Positions 15,650 to 24,758 of a stretch of 30,691 nt of DNA are shown here, piece after piece. Positions within the stretch are counted from its first letter, which is position 1, and the number at the start of each line of letters is the position of its first letter. Both the position numbers and the translations under genes were made by a program. Below the pieces are notes generated by a model that did not search any database, had not been told where the DNA came from, and worked only from the letters and a program-made list of their open reading frames with translations. Source of the DNA: NORP23 sp050302475 (GTDB taxonomy: Bacteria > Pseudomonadota > Alphaproteobacteria > Rhodobacterales > Rhodobacteraceae); assembly GCA_050302475.1 (NCBI GenBank), contig JBNLBF010000025.1:1-30691 (forward strand). The letters are read 5' to 3'.

Positions 15650-16826
15650 AACCAATTTTCCGGTTCAGAATAAGCGAAGTGATCAACAGCGGAATGAAAA
15701 TCCCAAAGCTGCCTCGCACCCCAAAACTTTCGGCGACGAACCCCATGATCCCGGGGGCCATCAGCATAATCAGGCTGATCCCCAGCGTCAGTGCCGCGAC
15801 ATTTTCTGATGCCGGACGATCACCAAGCTGCGCCGCTGCCGACATGGTCATCGGGAAAATCACCGCGATTCCGATCCCCAGCAGCGCAAACCCGACCAGC
15901 GCCATCCCAAGCGACAGCGAAAAGATCACGCACAGCGCACCGGCCAGCGCAGTGCCCAGTAGAAGATAGGCCCCGTTCCGCCGGCCAAGTCGCGTCAAGA
16001 TCCCGTCACCAAGCATTCGTGTCAGGAACATCGCCGCGATAAAGGCGGGCAGGGCCATCGTGTCCACCCAGTCCGGGGCGCTGAACGTATCGCGCATGAA
16101 AATCACGGCCCAGGCGCGGGTGCCGTTTTCGATCAGTGCCGCTGAGAGACCGAACCCGACCAGCAACATCGTGGCCGCTGTTGGCAAGGTAATCTTGCGC
16201 GATTTCAAACCTGAATGCGCGCGTTCGGGGGCGGAGGCCATTGGAATAACCACCAGCACCACCGCCAATACGATGAGCGGCCAGAGAAGGGCGAAATGGG
16301 ATTGCACGCTCCAATCCCAGCCGCGCGCACCGGCCCCGATCAGAGAGGTCATCAGAAATCCGGCACTCCACAGCCCATGACACCGGTTCATGATTTTGCG
16401 CCCGGTGGCAGCCTCGATCCGGTCGGCTTCCACATTCATCGCAACATTGGCCAGCGCAAATGTCGCGCCAAACAGCACGAACAGCACCGTCGCGATTACT
16501 TGCGAAGGCGCGATCCCCATCGCCACGTTCCAGGTCGCTAGCAACACCAGCCCGACAGTCAGGATCAGCCGTGGACCGACAGCCTCGACAATTTTGCTGG
16601 CAAACAGAAACACCAACAGCGCCCCAACCGGCTGCCCCATCAAGGTCAAGCCCAGTTGCGCTTCACTCAGATCCAGCGAGCGCTGGATATCGGGAATACG
16701 CGTGTACAGTCCCCCGCTGGCGAACGCCTGAAAGAAGAACGTCACCATAATGGCCACATGTTGGGGAATCAGAGGGGTTTTCGTCACGGGCTGCCTCGTA
16801 TTGATCGCGCGGAGCCTACGGCGCAT
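15648..16826 (-). CDS. Major facilitator superfamily transporter, YbjJ-like
   Basis: A 392-residue inner-membrane protein with about twelve hydrophobic helices in two halves, the usual MFS size. The A-motif-like loop after helix 2 is degenerate (ASKIVEAVGPRLIL). The QAFASGGLYTRIPDIQRSLDLSEAQLG-type opening and NVAMNVEADRIE resemble the YbjJ/fucose permease-like MFS groups. The first 20 residues are polar and rich in Arg and Thr, so a later start is possible. The gene is divergent from the ABC-F gene and ends in its own terminator. Substrate unknown. Confidence 0.85.
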   Translation of the reverse strand: MRRRLRAINTRQPVTKTPLIPQHVAIMVTFFFQAFASGGLYTRIPDIQRSLDLSEAQLGLTLMGQPVGALLVFLFASKIVEAVGPRLILTVGLVLLATWNVAMGIAPSQVIATVLFVLFGATFALANVAMNVEADRIEAATGRKIMNRCHGLWSAGFLMTSLIGAGARGWDWSVQSHFALLWPLIVLAVVLVVIPMASAPERAHSGLKSRKITLPTAATMLLVGFGLSAALIENGTRAWAVIFMRDTFSAPDWVDTMALPAFIAAMFLTRMLGDGILTRLGRRNGAYLLLGTALAGALCVIFSLSLGMALVGFALLGIGIAVIFPMTMSAAAQLGDRPASENVAALTLGISLIMLMAPGIMGFVAESFGVRGSFGIFIPLLITSLILNRKIG

Positions 16827-16848
16827 CTCCGGGGGTCACAAGCGGATA

Positions 16849-16877
16849 TTGAGGGTTCTGACCCTACCCGCTATACT
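16849..16877 (+). promoter_or_regulatory. Promoter of the ABC-F gene
   Basis: TTGAGG (16849-16854) and TATACT (16872-16877) are exactly 17 bases apart, a good sigma-70 match. Transcription would start near 16884, giving a leader of about 75 bases that contains a short ORF. Confidence 0.6.
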
Positions 16878-16905
16878 TGCCCTCAGCATCAAAGGGAGCA
16901 TTCCA

Positions 16906-17001
16906 ATGGACATCACTGTGAAACCCATCCTGTCCACGCATTTTGCAAAGGTTTCACATGTCGACTGTCACGTTCTCTCATCTTTCTTACACACATCCTG
17001 A
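16906..17001 (+). CDS. Possible leader ORF overlapping the ABC-F start
   Basis: A 31-codon ORF begins at an ATG seven bases after GGGAG (16894-16898), a better ribosome binding site than that of the ABC-F gene. It starts soon after the predicted transcription start and runs out of frame across the ABC-F ATG (16958), ending 44 bases inside that gene. The peptide is unlike known proteins. Upstream ORFs control several ABC-F resistance genes through attenuation, so a regulatory role is conceivable. The position and ribosome binding site are seen; function is inference, and it may be chance. Confidence 0.4.
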   Translation: MDITVKPILSTHFAKVSHVDCHVLSSFLHTS

Positions 17002-18541
17002 CGGCACTGAAGTTTTCACCGATCTGACTGCCAGTTTTGGCCCGGGCGCAACCGCACTGCTTGGCCGGAATGGCGTGGGGAAAACGACCTTGCTGGATCT
17101 GATCAGCGGGCAACTGACCCCGTCATCAGGTAGCGTTGTCTGCAGCGGTTCCGTTGGCAAACTGGACCAGCTGTCCGGAACTGGCGATGCGCAGACTGTG
17201 GCGGACACGCTGGGCGTTGCTGAGGGGTTGGCGGTCCTCACCCGACTGGCGCAAGGTGCGGGAACGGTCGATGATGCCGCCACCGCCGACTGGACGCTGG
17301 AGGACCGGATCGCCGAGGCGCTGATAGCCGTGGACATGGCGGGCACCGCACTGGATCGCCCCACGCACACGCTGTCGGGCGGTCAGCGCACGCGCTTGCG
17401 GGTGGCGAAAATCCTGATTGCAGCACCCGATATCCTGCTGCTGGACGAACCCACCAACGATCTGGATGCGGACGGACGGCGGCTGATCCGTGACCTTGTC
17501 ACGACGCGCCGTGGTTGCACAATCCTCGTCAGCCATGACCGAGAATTACTAGAACAGGTCGACCGCTGCGCGGAGCTGTCCTCGCTGGGGTTGCGGGTCT
17601 ATGGCGGCGGATTCAGCTTCTATCAGGCACAGCGGGCCGAGGAACGCACCCGCGCCGAAAACACCTTGCAAAGCGCCGAAAACATTGCCCGTGCCGCCCA
17701 GCGCCGCGCGGCCGCCGAGGCCGAAAAACAGGCGCGGCGGGATGCGCAGGGGCGCAAAGCGCGCGGGACGGGGTCGCAACCCAAGATGCTGCTGGACGCG
17801 ATGAAAGCCACGGCCGAGAAAACAGCAGCGAAGGGGCGAGAACGATCACAAGGCATCGTTCAGGATGCAGATGACGCCCTGTCCACGGCGCGAGAGGAGG
17901 TCGAAGTGCTGATTCCCGTCGCCATCGACATCCCGTCCTCGGGTCTGCCAGCGACGAAACAGGTGCTGTCACTTGACCATATTGGATTTGAAACTGCTGA
18001 CGGCGTACCGATCCTGTCGGACGTCACCATGACGATCGTCGGTCCGAAGCGCATTGCGATTACCGGCCCGAACGGCTCGGGGAAAACAACTTTGCTGAAA
18101 ATTCTGACAGGGGCATTGATCCCAACTGTGGGGCATCGGGAAGCCCTAGACCTGACGGCGGTTTACCTTGATCAGTCCCTCAGACTGATCGACCCGACAC
18201 TCAGCCTTGTTGACAATATGTCCCGGCGACACCCGACGCTGACCAACCACTCCATCCGCCAAACCCTCGCCCGTTTTGGCTTTCGTGCCGGGCGGGGTGA
18301 CCAGATTGCCGGGTTCCTCAGCGGCGGGGAACGGCTACGGGCAGCGCTGGCCGTTGCATTGGGGGCCGAGATCCCGCAACTGCTGGTGCTGGATGAACCG
18401 ACAAACCACCTCGACCTCGACATGATCGAACTGCTGGAAGGGGCGCTCAACGCCTATGACGGGGCGCTCGTGGTGGTCAGCCACGACGAAACCTTCCTGC
18501 AAAATATCGGCATCACCCGCCGTATCCCCCTAACCGGTTAG
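16958..18541 (+). CDS. ABC-F family ATPase (ribosome-associated type)
   Basis: A 527-residue soluble protein with two ABC domains and no membrane segments. Domain 1 has Walker A GRNGVGKTT (36-44), signature LSGGQRTRLR and Walker B ILLLDEPTNDLD. A charged, Ala/Arg/Lys-rich helical linker of about 90 residues follows. Domain 2 has GPNGSGKTT, LSGGERLR and LLVLDEPTNHLD. ABC-F proteins bind the ribosomal E site, and some protect it from antibiotics. The ATG at 16958 has AAAGG six bases before it and gives a normal N-terminus; an upstream in-frame TTG at 16943 is less likely. Whether it is a housekeeping factor or a resistance protein cannot be told. Its own promoter and leader ORF suggest regulation. 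Confidence 0.93.
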   Translation: MSTVTFSHLSYTHPDGTEVFTDLTASFGPGATALLGRNGVGKTTLLDLISGQLTPSSGSVVCSGSVGKLDQLSGTGDAQTVADTLGVAEGLAVLTRLAQGAGTVDDAATADWTLEDRIAEALIAVDMAGTALDRPTHTLSGGQRTRLRVAKILIAAPDILLLDEPTNDLDADGRRLIRDLVTTRRGCTILVSHDRELLEQVDRCAELSSLGLRVYGGGFSFYQAQRAEERTRAENTLQSAENIARAAQRRAAAEAEKQARRDAQGRKARGTGSQPKMLLDAMKATAEKTAAKGRERSQGIVQDADDALSTAREEVEVLIPVAIDIPSSGLPATKQVLSLDHIGFETADGVPILSDVTMTIVGPKRIAITGPNGSGKTTLLKILTGALIPTVGHREALDLTAVYLDQSLRLIDPTLSLVDNMSRRHPTLTNHSIRQTLARFGFRAGRGDQIAGFLSGGERLRAALAVALGAEIPQLLVLDEPTNHLDLDMIELLEGALNAYDGALVVVSHDETFLQNIGITRRIPLTG

Positions 18542-18594
18542 CTGATGACAGGTGCCGCGGAGGCGGGCATACTGTACCGCAAAAGGGGGACAGG

Positions 18595-19353
18595 ATGGAT
18601 TGGATCAAGAAACGTGCCGCGAGTGGCGAGGTTCTGAAGGGAGTCGGTGCGATGCTCGGTAACCCGATGACGGTGGAACTGATCGGGCGGGCGGGTTTCG
18701 ACTGGGTCTGGATCGACAATGAACATGGGGTCAGCGGACCGCAGGACCTGCTGGGCCAGTTGCAGGCCGCCGCGATCCACAAAATGCCCGCGATTGTCCG
18801 CCTGCCGTCCAACACGCTGGAACATTTCAAGAAGGTGCTGGATTACGGCGCCGCCGGGGTCATGGTCCCCTATGTCAACACGGCGGCCGAGGCCGAACAC
18901 GCCGCCCGCGCCTGCCGGTTTGCGCCCGACGGGGATCGCGGGCTTGCGACCTCCACCCGTGCCGCGCAATTCGGTCTGGATTTCGCCAGCTACAAAGCCG
19001 AGGCGGACGACAACGTCTTCTGCGTCGTGCAGATCGAAACGCCCGAGGCCGTGGAAAATGTCGACGCCATCGCAGCGGTTGACGGCGTCGACGCGCTGTT
19101 CGTCGGCCCGCTGGACCTGTCGACCTCCATGGGTATTCCACAGCAATTCGACCATGCAGATTTCACCGCCGCCTTGGACAAAACGCTGGCCGCTTGCCGC
19201 AAGCATGGCAAAGTTCCGGGCATCCTGACGCCGACCGCCGACCTTGCAACCAAATGGACCACGATGGGGTTTACCTTCATCGTTGTGGGCGTCGATGGCG
19301 GATTGCTGGCGAAATCACTAACGGGCTTGCACGACTCGCTGAAATCTCTGTAA
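18595..19353 (+). CDS. HpcH/HpaI family class II aldolase
   Basis: A 252-residue metal-dependent aldolase of the group that cleaves or forms 2-keto-4-hydroxy acids, releasing pyruvate. Family residues visible are His in WIDNEHG near 43, Arg in AIVRLPS near 67, Glu in QIETPEA near 146 and Asp in FVGPLDLS near 172, matching the catalytic base, phosphate or substrate Arg and metal ligands of HpaI. AAGGGGG precedes the ATG. It follows the ABC-F gene by 53 bases and leads into ureD after nine bases, so it is probably transcribed with the urease genes. No link to urea metabolism is known; the natural substrate is open. Confidence 0.9.
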   Translation: MDWIKKRAASGEVLKGVGAMLGNPMTVELIGRAGFDWVWIDNEHGVSGPQDLLGQLQAAAIHKMPAIVRLPSNTLEHFKKVLDYGAAGVMVPYVNTAAEAEHAARACRFAPDGDRGLATSTRAAQFGLDFASYKAEADDNVFCVVQIETPEAVENVDAIAAVDGVDALFVGPLDLSTSMGIPQQFDHADFTAALDKTLAACRKHGKVPGILTPTADLATKWTTMGFTFIVVGVDGGLLAKSLTGLHDSLKSL

Positions 19354-19362
19354 TGTGTCAGC

Positions 19363-20166
19363 ATGCTTGACCAAATGGCCAATCCTGACCTGCAACGCGC
19401 TGTCGGCAGCGCCGAGGTTGGCTTTACCTCAGGCGGTTTGTCCCACCTTTACCAATCCGGATGCGCAAAACTGCTGCTGCCCAAAAGCTACACCGACCGG
19501 GCAGAGGCGGTGTTTGTTAACACAGCGGGCGGCGCAACAAGCGGCGACCGGCTGTCCCTGTCCGTTATGCTCGACGATAACGCCGCGCTGACCACAACCA
19601 CCCAAGCGGCCGAGCGCATCTATCGCTCCACCGGCGGGCACGCGGAAATCATCAACGCCGCAACGCTAGGCGCGAACGCTGCGCTCGATTGGCTGCCACA
19701 GGAAACGATCCTGTTTGACGGCTCCGCGCTTGATCGCCGCCTGACCGTAGACATGCACGACACGGCAACATTCCTTGCCACCGAAACCTTCGTCCTTGGC
19801 CGCCGCGCGATGGGGGAAACCCTGACCCGCGCCGCGCTGTCTGACCGCTGGCGGATCACGCGGGGCGGGCGGATCGCCTATGCCGACACGCTGCGGTTCA
19901 ATGATCCCGCCGACCTCGCCCACCGTGCGACCCTCAACGGCAACCGCGCGTTGACCACGCTGGTCTATATCGCCCCCGATGCTGAGGATCGCCTGACACA
20001 AGCCCGCCGCTTGCTGCCCACCGACATCGAGACCGCCGCCTCTGCCTGGAACGGCATGCTCGTCGCCCGTTTTCTGGCGCCGGATGCCCAACCGCTCCGC
20101 GCCGCCCTCATCACATTTCTTTCCAATTTCCGGGGCCGCGCGATGCCCCGGGTCTGGCATATGTAA
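19363..20166 (+). CDS. ureD: Urease accessory protein UreD
   Basis: UreD (UreH) binds apo-urease and carries nickel from UreG and UreF to the active site. The 267-residue product has the family segments GGLSHLYQSGCAKLLLPK near 25-45, GGATSGDRLSLSV, TTQAAERIYRS, WLPQETILFDGSAL near 110 and ETFVLGRRAMGE. The ATG at 19363 has no strong ribosome binding site and may depend on coupling with the aldolase gene nine bases upstream; an in-frame ATG at 19375 is possible. It is the only accessory gene at this locus. Family assignment is firm. Confidence 0.95.
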   Translation: MLDQMANPDLQRAVGSAEVGFTSGGLSHLYQSGCAKLLLPKSYTDRAEAVFVNTAGGATSGDRLSLSVMLDDNAALTTTTQAAERIYRSTGGHAEIINAATLGANAALDWLPQETILFDGSALDRRLTVDMHDTATFLATETFVLGRRAMGETLTRAALSDRWRITRGGRIAYADTLRFNDPADLAHRATLNGNRALTTLVYIAPDAEDRLTQARRLLPTDIETAASAWNGMLVARFLAPDAQPLRAALITFLSNFRGRAMPRVWHM

Positions 20167-20175
20167 GGACCGATT

Positions 20176-20478
20176 ATGAACCTGACACCGCGTGAAAAAG
20201 ATAAACTCCTGATCAGCCTCGCCGCCATGGTGGCGCGCGGACGGCTGGAGAGGGGCGTGAAACTCAACCACCCCGAAGCCATTGCCCTCATCACCGATTT
20301 CGTGGTTGAGGGCGCCCGCGACGGCCGATCAGTCGCTGACCTGATGTCCGCAGGGGCGAAAGTGATCACCAAGGACCAATGCATGGACGGCATCGCCGAA
20401 ATGATCCACGACGTGCAGGTCGAAGCCACATTCCCCGACGGCACCAAACTGGTCACCGTCCACCAGCCGATCCGATAG
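20176..20478 (+). CDS. ureA: Urease gamma subunit
   Basis: The smallest structural subunit of the (alpha-beta-gamma)3 urease. Its 100 residues match the standard length. Hallmarks are the opening MNLTPREKDKLL, RGVKLNHPEAIALI, the GRSVADLMS helix and VEATFPDGTKLVTVHQPI at the end. It lies nine bases after ureD and nine bases before ureB. No residue that looks abnormal is seen. Confidence 0.98.
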   Translation: MNLTPREKDKLLISLAAMVARGRLERGVKLNHPEAIALITDFVVEGARDGRSVADLMSAGAKVITKDQCMDGIAEMIHDVQVEATFPDGTKLVTVHQPIR

Positions 20479-20487
20479 GAGCAAACC

Positions 20488-20793
20488 ATGATCCCCGGAG
20501 AAATCATCCCCGCCGCTGGCGACATCACCCTGAATGAAGGGGCTGAGGCCGTAACCCTGACCGTGTCCAACACCGGCGACCGCCCCGTGCAGGTCGGCAG
20601 CCACTACCATTTCGCCGAAACCAACCCGGCGCTCGATTTCGACCGCGACGCCGCCCACGGCAAACGGCTGGACATCGCCGCGGGGACAGCCGTGCGGTTT
20701 GAACCCGGCCAAACCCGAGACGTTCAACTGATCCTCTATAGCGGGGACCGGAAGGTTTACGGGTTTAACCAGAAGGTGATGGGGGCGCTTTGA
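20488..20793 (+). CDS. ureB: Urease beta subunit
   Basis: The 101-residue beta subunit packs on the alpha subunit. Typical segments are MIPGEIIP at the start, TLTVSNTGDRPVQVGSHYHF, the ALDFDRDAAHGKRLDIAAGT stretch, VRFEPGQ and GFNQKVMG near the end. AGGAG lies eight bases before the ATG. Its stop overlaps the TTG start of the lipoprotein gene. Confidence 0.98.
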   Translation: MIPGEIIPAAGDITLNEGAEAVTLTVSNTGDRPVQVGSHYHFAETNPALDFDRDAAHGKRLDIAAGTAVRFEPGQTRDVQLILYSGDRKVYGFNQKVMGAL

Positions 20794-21059
20794 AAACTCG
20801 GGCCGTCATAGCCGTTTTAGCTGTGTTGTTGATCGCCGGATGCGCCCAGCAGCCGCCCGGCGATCCCGGCACGCGGGGGTTCCTTTATGGCCTGCTCGAT
20901 GGTGCCATCGCCCCAATCGCTTTCATCGTTTCATGGTTCTCTGACAATATCCGCATCTACGCCTACCCCAATTCCGGCGGCTGGTATGATTTCGGCTTCC
21001 TGATCGGCCTCACCTGCTGGGCAGGCGGTGGCCATGCAGCCTCGAGGAGGAAAAGATGA
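20790..21059 (+). CDS. Small lipoprotein of unknown function in the urease operon
   Basis: An 89-residue product with a lipoprotein signal (basic MKTR, hydrophobic core, lipobox IAGC with C18). Two further hydrophobic patches follow: GLLDGAIAPIAFIVSWF and the Tyr-rich GGWYDFGFLIGL near the end; the C-terminus is basic. The start is TTG, overlapping the ureB stop (TTGA), and no ATG would keep the signal; the next gene overlaps its end in ATGA. The IAPIAFIVSWF...YDFGFL pattern recalls a small family of uncharacterised membrane-associated proteins found in many bacteria, but this is memory only. Why it sits between ureB and ureC is unknown. Confidence 0.75.
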   Translation: MKTRAVIAVLAVLLIAGCAQQPPGDPGTRGFLYGLLDGAIAPIAFIVSWFSDNIRIYAYPNSGGWYDFGFLIGLTCWAGGGHAASRRKR

Positions 21060-21412
21060 CAGTTCAACATTATCATGGGTCTTGTCAGTGCGGCGCAGTG
21101 GATTTTGATGTTGATCTGGACATTTCAGGTGCCGTCACCTGCAACTGTTCGCGTTGTCAAAGGGTAGGCTCGGTTCTGGCTTTTGCGCCGATTTCCGCGT
21201 TCACCCTTAACAAAGGTGACGGAGCGACGACCGAATACCGGTTCAACAAAAAGCAAATCGCCCACCAGTTCTGCAAAATCTGCGGCATCCAGACATTTTC
21301 GTATGGCCAGATGCCGGACGGGTCAAAAACCGTTGCGATAAACCTGAATTGTCTGGATGGAATTGATCCTCGTGCCGTTCCCGCAAACCATTATGACGGA
21401 GCAGCTATGTAA
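21056..21412 (+). CDS. GFA/CENP-V family zinc protein, first copy
   Basis: A 118-residue member of the GFA fold, named for glutathione-dependent formaldehyde-activating enzyme, whose activity is doubted for most members. Three Cys clusters bind zinc: CQCG near residue 10, CNCSRC near 30 and CKICG near 74. The ATG overlaps the lipoprotein stop (ATGA), with GGAGG just upstream. The product ends shortly after ALNLNCLDG-type residues (AINLNCLDG), a normal length for the family. Function in the operon is unknown. Confidence 0.88.
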   Translation: MTVQHYHGSCQCGAVDFDVDLDISGAVTCNCSRCQRVGSVLAFAPISAFTLNKGDGATTEYRFNKKQIAHQFCKICGIQTFSYGQMPDGSKTVAINLNCLDGIDPRAVPANHYDGAAM

Positions 21413-21422
21413 TGGGTGGGAA

Positions 21423-21803
21423 ATGACGATCAAACTCTATCACGCCTCCTGCAAATGCGGATCGGTCCGGTATCTGGCCCGGGTGGATCAGGATATGGCG
21501 ATGCGCTGTATCTGTGGTCATTGCCGCAGCCGCGGGGTTGAGGGGTTGCGGATTGCCTATATCCCGCGCGACGCGTTCAGCCTGCTATCGGGTGCGGATA
21601 AACTGACCGAAAACATGATGGACGCTCGCACCCCACACCATTTCTTTTGCCGCACCTGCGGTGAGCCGTCTTTTGGCCTCAGCCGGTCCCCCGAAGGGGT
21701 CGAGACCGTGACGGTCAATATTGCCTGTCTGGAGCGGGGCGACATCGCCGCCGTATCCCCGACCTACACATCCGAATTTCAACCGATTGAAACCCCGAGG
21801 TAA
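21423..21803 (+). CDS. GFA/CENP-V family zinc protein, second copy
   Basis: A 126-residue protein of the same family as its upstream neighbour but clearly diverged. Cys clusters are CKCG near residue 10, CICGHC near 29 and CRTCG near 77, and the NIACLERGD segment aligns with NLNCLDGID of the first copy. The ATG at 21423 is chosen because GGTGGG precedes it and the N-terminus then aligns with its paralogue; the in-frame ATG at 21357 would add 22 residues overlapping the first gene. It ends three bases before ureC. Tandem but divergent copies suggest an old duplication or two separate roles. Confidence 0.87.
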   Translation: MTIKLYHASCKCGSVRYLARVDQDMAMRCICGHCRSRGVEGLRIAYIPRDAFSLLSGADKLTENMMDARTPHHFFCRTCGEPSFGLSRSPEGVETVTVNIACLERGDIAAVSPTYTSEFQPIETPR

Positions 21804-21806
21804 CTC

Positions 21807-23546
<1,740 letters not shown>

Positions 23547-23551
23547 TAAAA

Positions 23552-23573
23552 AAACCCGCCGAAAGGCGGGTTT
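23552..23573. terminator. Bidirectional terminator between ureC and the tad genes
   Basis: AAACCCGCC (23552-23560) and GGCGGGTTT (23565-23573) form a perfect 9-bp stem with a GAAA loop. A-rich sequence on the left and T-rich sequence on the right let it work in both directions. It separates the convergent ureC and TadE-like genes. Confidence 0.9.
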
Positions 23574-23592
23574 CTTAAGAATGTGTTGGTCT

Positions 23593-24177
23593 TTAGGAAC
23601 CGGCGCTACTCGACCCGACGCCGATCTCAGTTCCGTCTCCTTCGATGTATTTAATTTCACCAAAGAACCGAGGGCTGATCGCGACACGGGTTTCAAATGT
23701 CTTGGCGCTGATCCCAACCCAATCCGCAATGGGGACATAAGGGACATAGGAGTCTACCAGGATAACCGTTTCAGAGTCATACATCAGTGGCAGTTTTTCG
23801 AGCGGAATATCATCATCTTCGAGAACCGTTTCGATCGCCCCGCTTGTTTTGGACCAAACCACCGAATATGAGTCTTCGTCGGCATCATAGACAATAGACG
23901 TAAACCGCATCCAGCGGTCATCGGATGTCTTAGGAAGCAAAGCCGCCTGAAGAACCAGCAACTCGTTCAGGGCGTCTACGTCAATTTTTTCCTTACGAGA
24001 GACGATATCAGCAATGGTGTAGGCTGCCGAATCCGCCAGCGCGCGGGACTTGTATGCGTCGAAGAACACAATTGTCCCGATAAAGAGGAACAGCAACAAT
24101 GGCAGAACAACCACGAATTCAATCGTGATGGTTCCACGCTCGTCAGATCGGAAGTTCTTAAACATGGCGATGTTCAT
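23593..24177 (-). CDS. TadE/TadG-like pseudopilin
   Basis: A 194-residue protein with one N-terminal helix of the TadE type (DERGTITIEFVVVLPLLLFLF), whose Glu-Phe pair matches the pseudopilin processing site, followed by a periplasmic domain of about 150 residues. It would be a minor component of a Tad (Flp) pilus assembly. The ATG at 24177 is chosen for GGGGAG eight bases upstream; another ATG at 24198 overlaps the stop of the previous gene (ATGA) and would add seven residues. It is the last of three minus-strand tad genes. Confidence 0.82.
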   Translation of the reverse strand: MNIAMFKNFRSDERGTITIEFVVVLPLLLFLFIGTIVFFDAYKSRALADSAAYTIADIVSRKEKIDVDALNELLVLQAALLPKTSDDRWMRFTSIVYDADEDSYSVVWSKTSGAIETVLEDDDIPLEKLPLMYDSETVILVDSYVPYVPIADWVGISAKTFETRVAISPRFFGEIKYIEGDGTEIGVGSSSAGS

Positions 24178-24194
24178 CCTTTTGCTCCCCCAGC

Positions 24195-24758
24195 TCATGA
24201 CGATGGTTCGTTTGCAAATGCGGAAAAGGCGACCATCATGTAACCACCCGTTGCATCTGTTGTGAGCTGAGCGCCGAGCCCCATTCCGGGCAACAGCGGA
24301 TCAACAATTACGCAAGCACGAACGAACATGATGTCCTGATCACCCTGGCCTGGCATGAAGTTGACAGTCGGCGCTGCAGCGTCTTCTGAACGATCAACAC
24401 AGGACGGGGAGGTGTTTGGAACACCTTCGGCAAGATCAATAGCCTGAAGTTCGAGATGAATTGAATCAGAACAATCGCGAAGAATTCGCGCGCGGGCGCA
24501 AACCCGGGCTTTGATCTGATCATGCATTTCCTGCTGTGTTCCAAAGGTGATTTTCCCAAGGCGCAGGTCGCGAATAGCCATATTCAGGCCGCGATGTAGC
24601 ATCGTCTGCTGTGTCATCAGCCATCCGGCTTCAAACACCGAGAAGACGAGCCAGAATAAGGCGGGCGCAATAATAACGAACTCCACCGTGGCATTCCCGG
24701 ATGAATCATCCGCGAACGCCTTTAGCTTGTGTGTGAAGGCTGACATGAAAAGTTGCAT
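24195..24758 (-). CDS. TadE/TadF-like pseudopilin
   Basis: A 187-residue pseudopilin-like protein. After a short cytoplasmic leader comes SSGNATVEFVIIAPALFWLVFSVF-type sequence: a Gly, then Glu-Phe inside a hydrophobic helix (about residues 19-45). The periplasmic part has several Cys (CARARILRDC, PSCVDRS, RACVIVDP) that may form disulfides. The start overlaps the TadG stop by one base (TGATG), indicating coupling. It works with its two neighbours in Tad pilus assembly or a related surface structure. Confidence 0.83.
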   Translation of the reverse strand: MQLFMSAFTHKLKAFADDSSGNATVEFVIIAPALFWLVFSVFEAGWLMTQQTMLHRGLNMAIRDLRLGKITFGTQQEMHDQIKARVCARARILRDCSDSIHLELQAIDLAEGVPNTSPSCVDRSEDAAAPTVNFMPGQGDQDIMFVRACVIVDPLLPGMGLGAQLTTDATGGYMMVAFSAFANEPSS

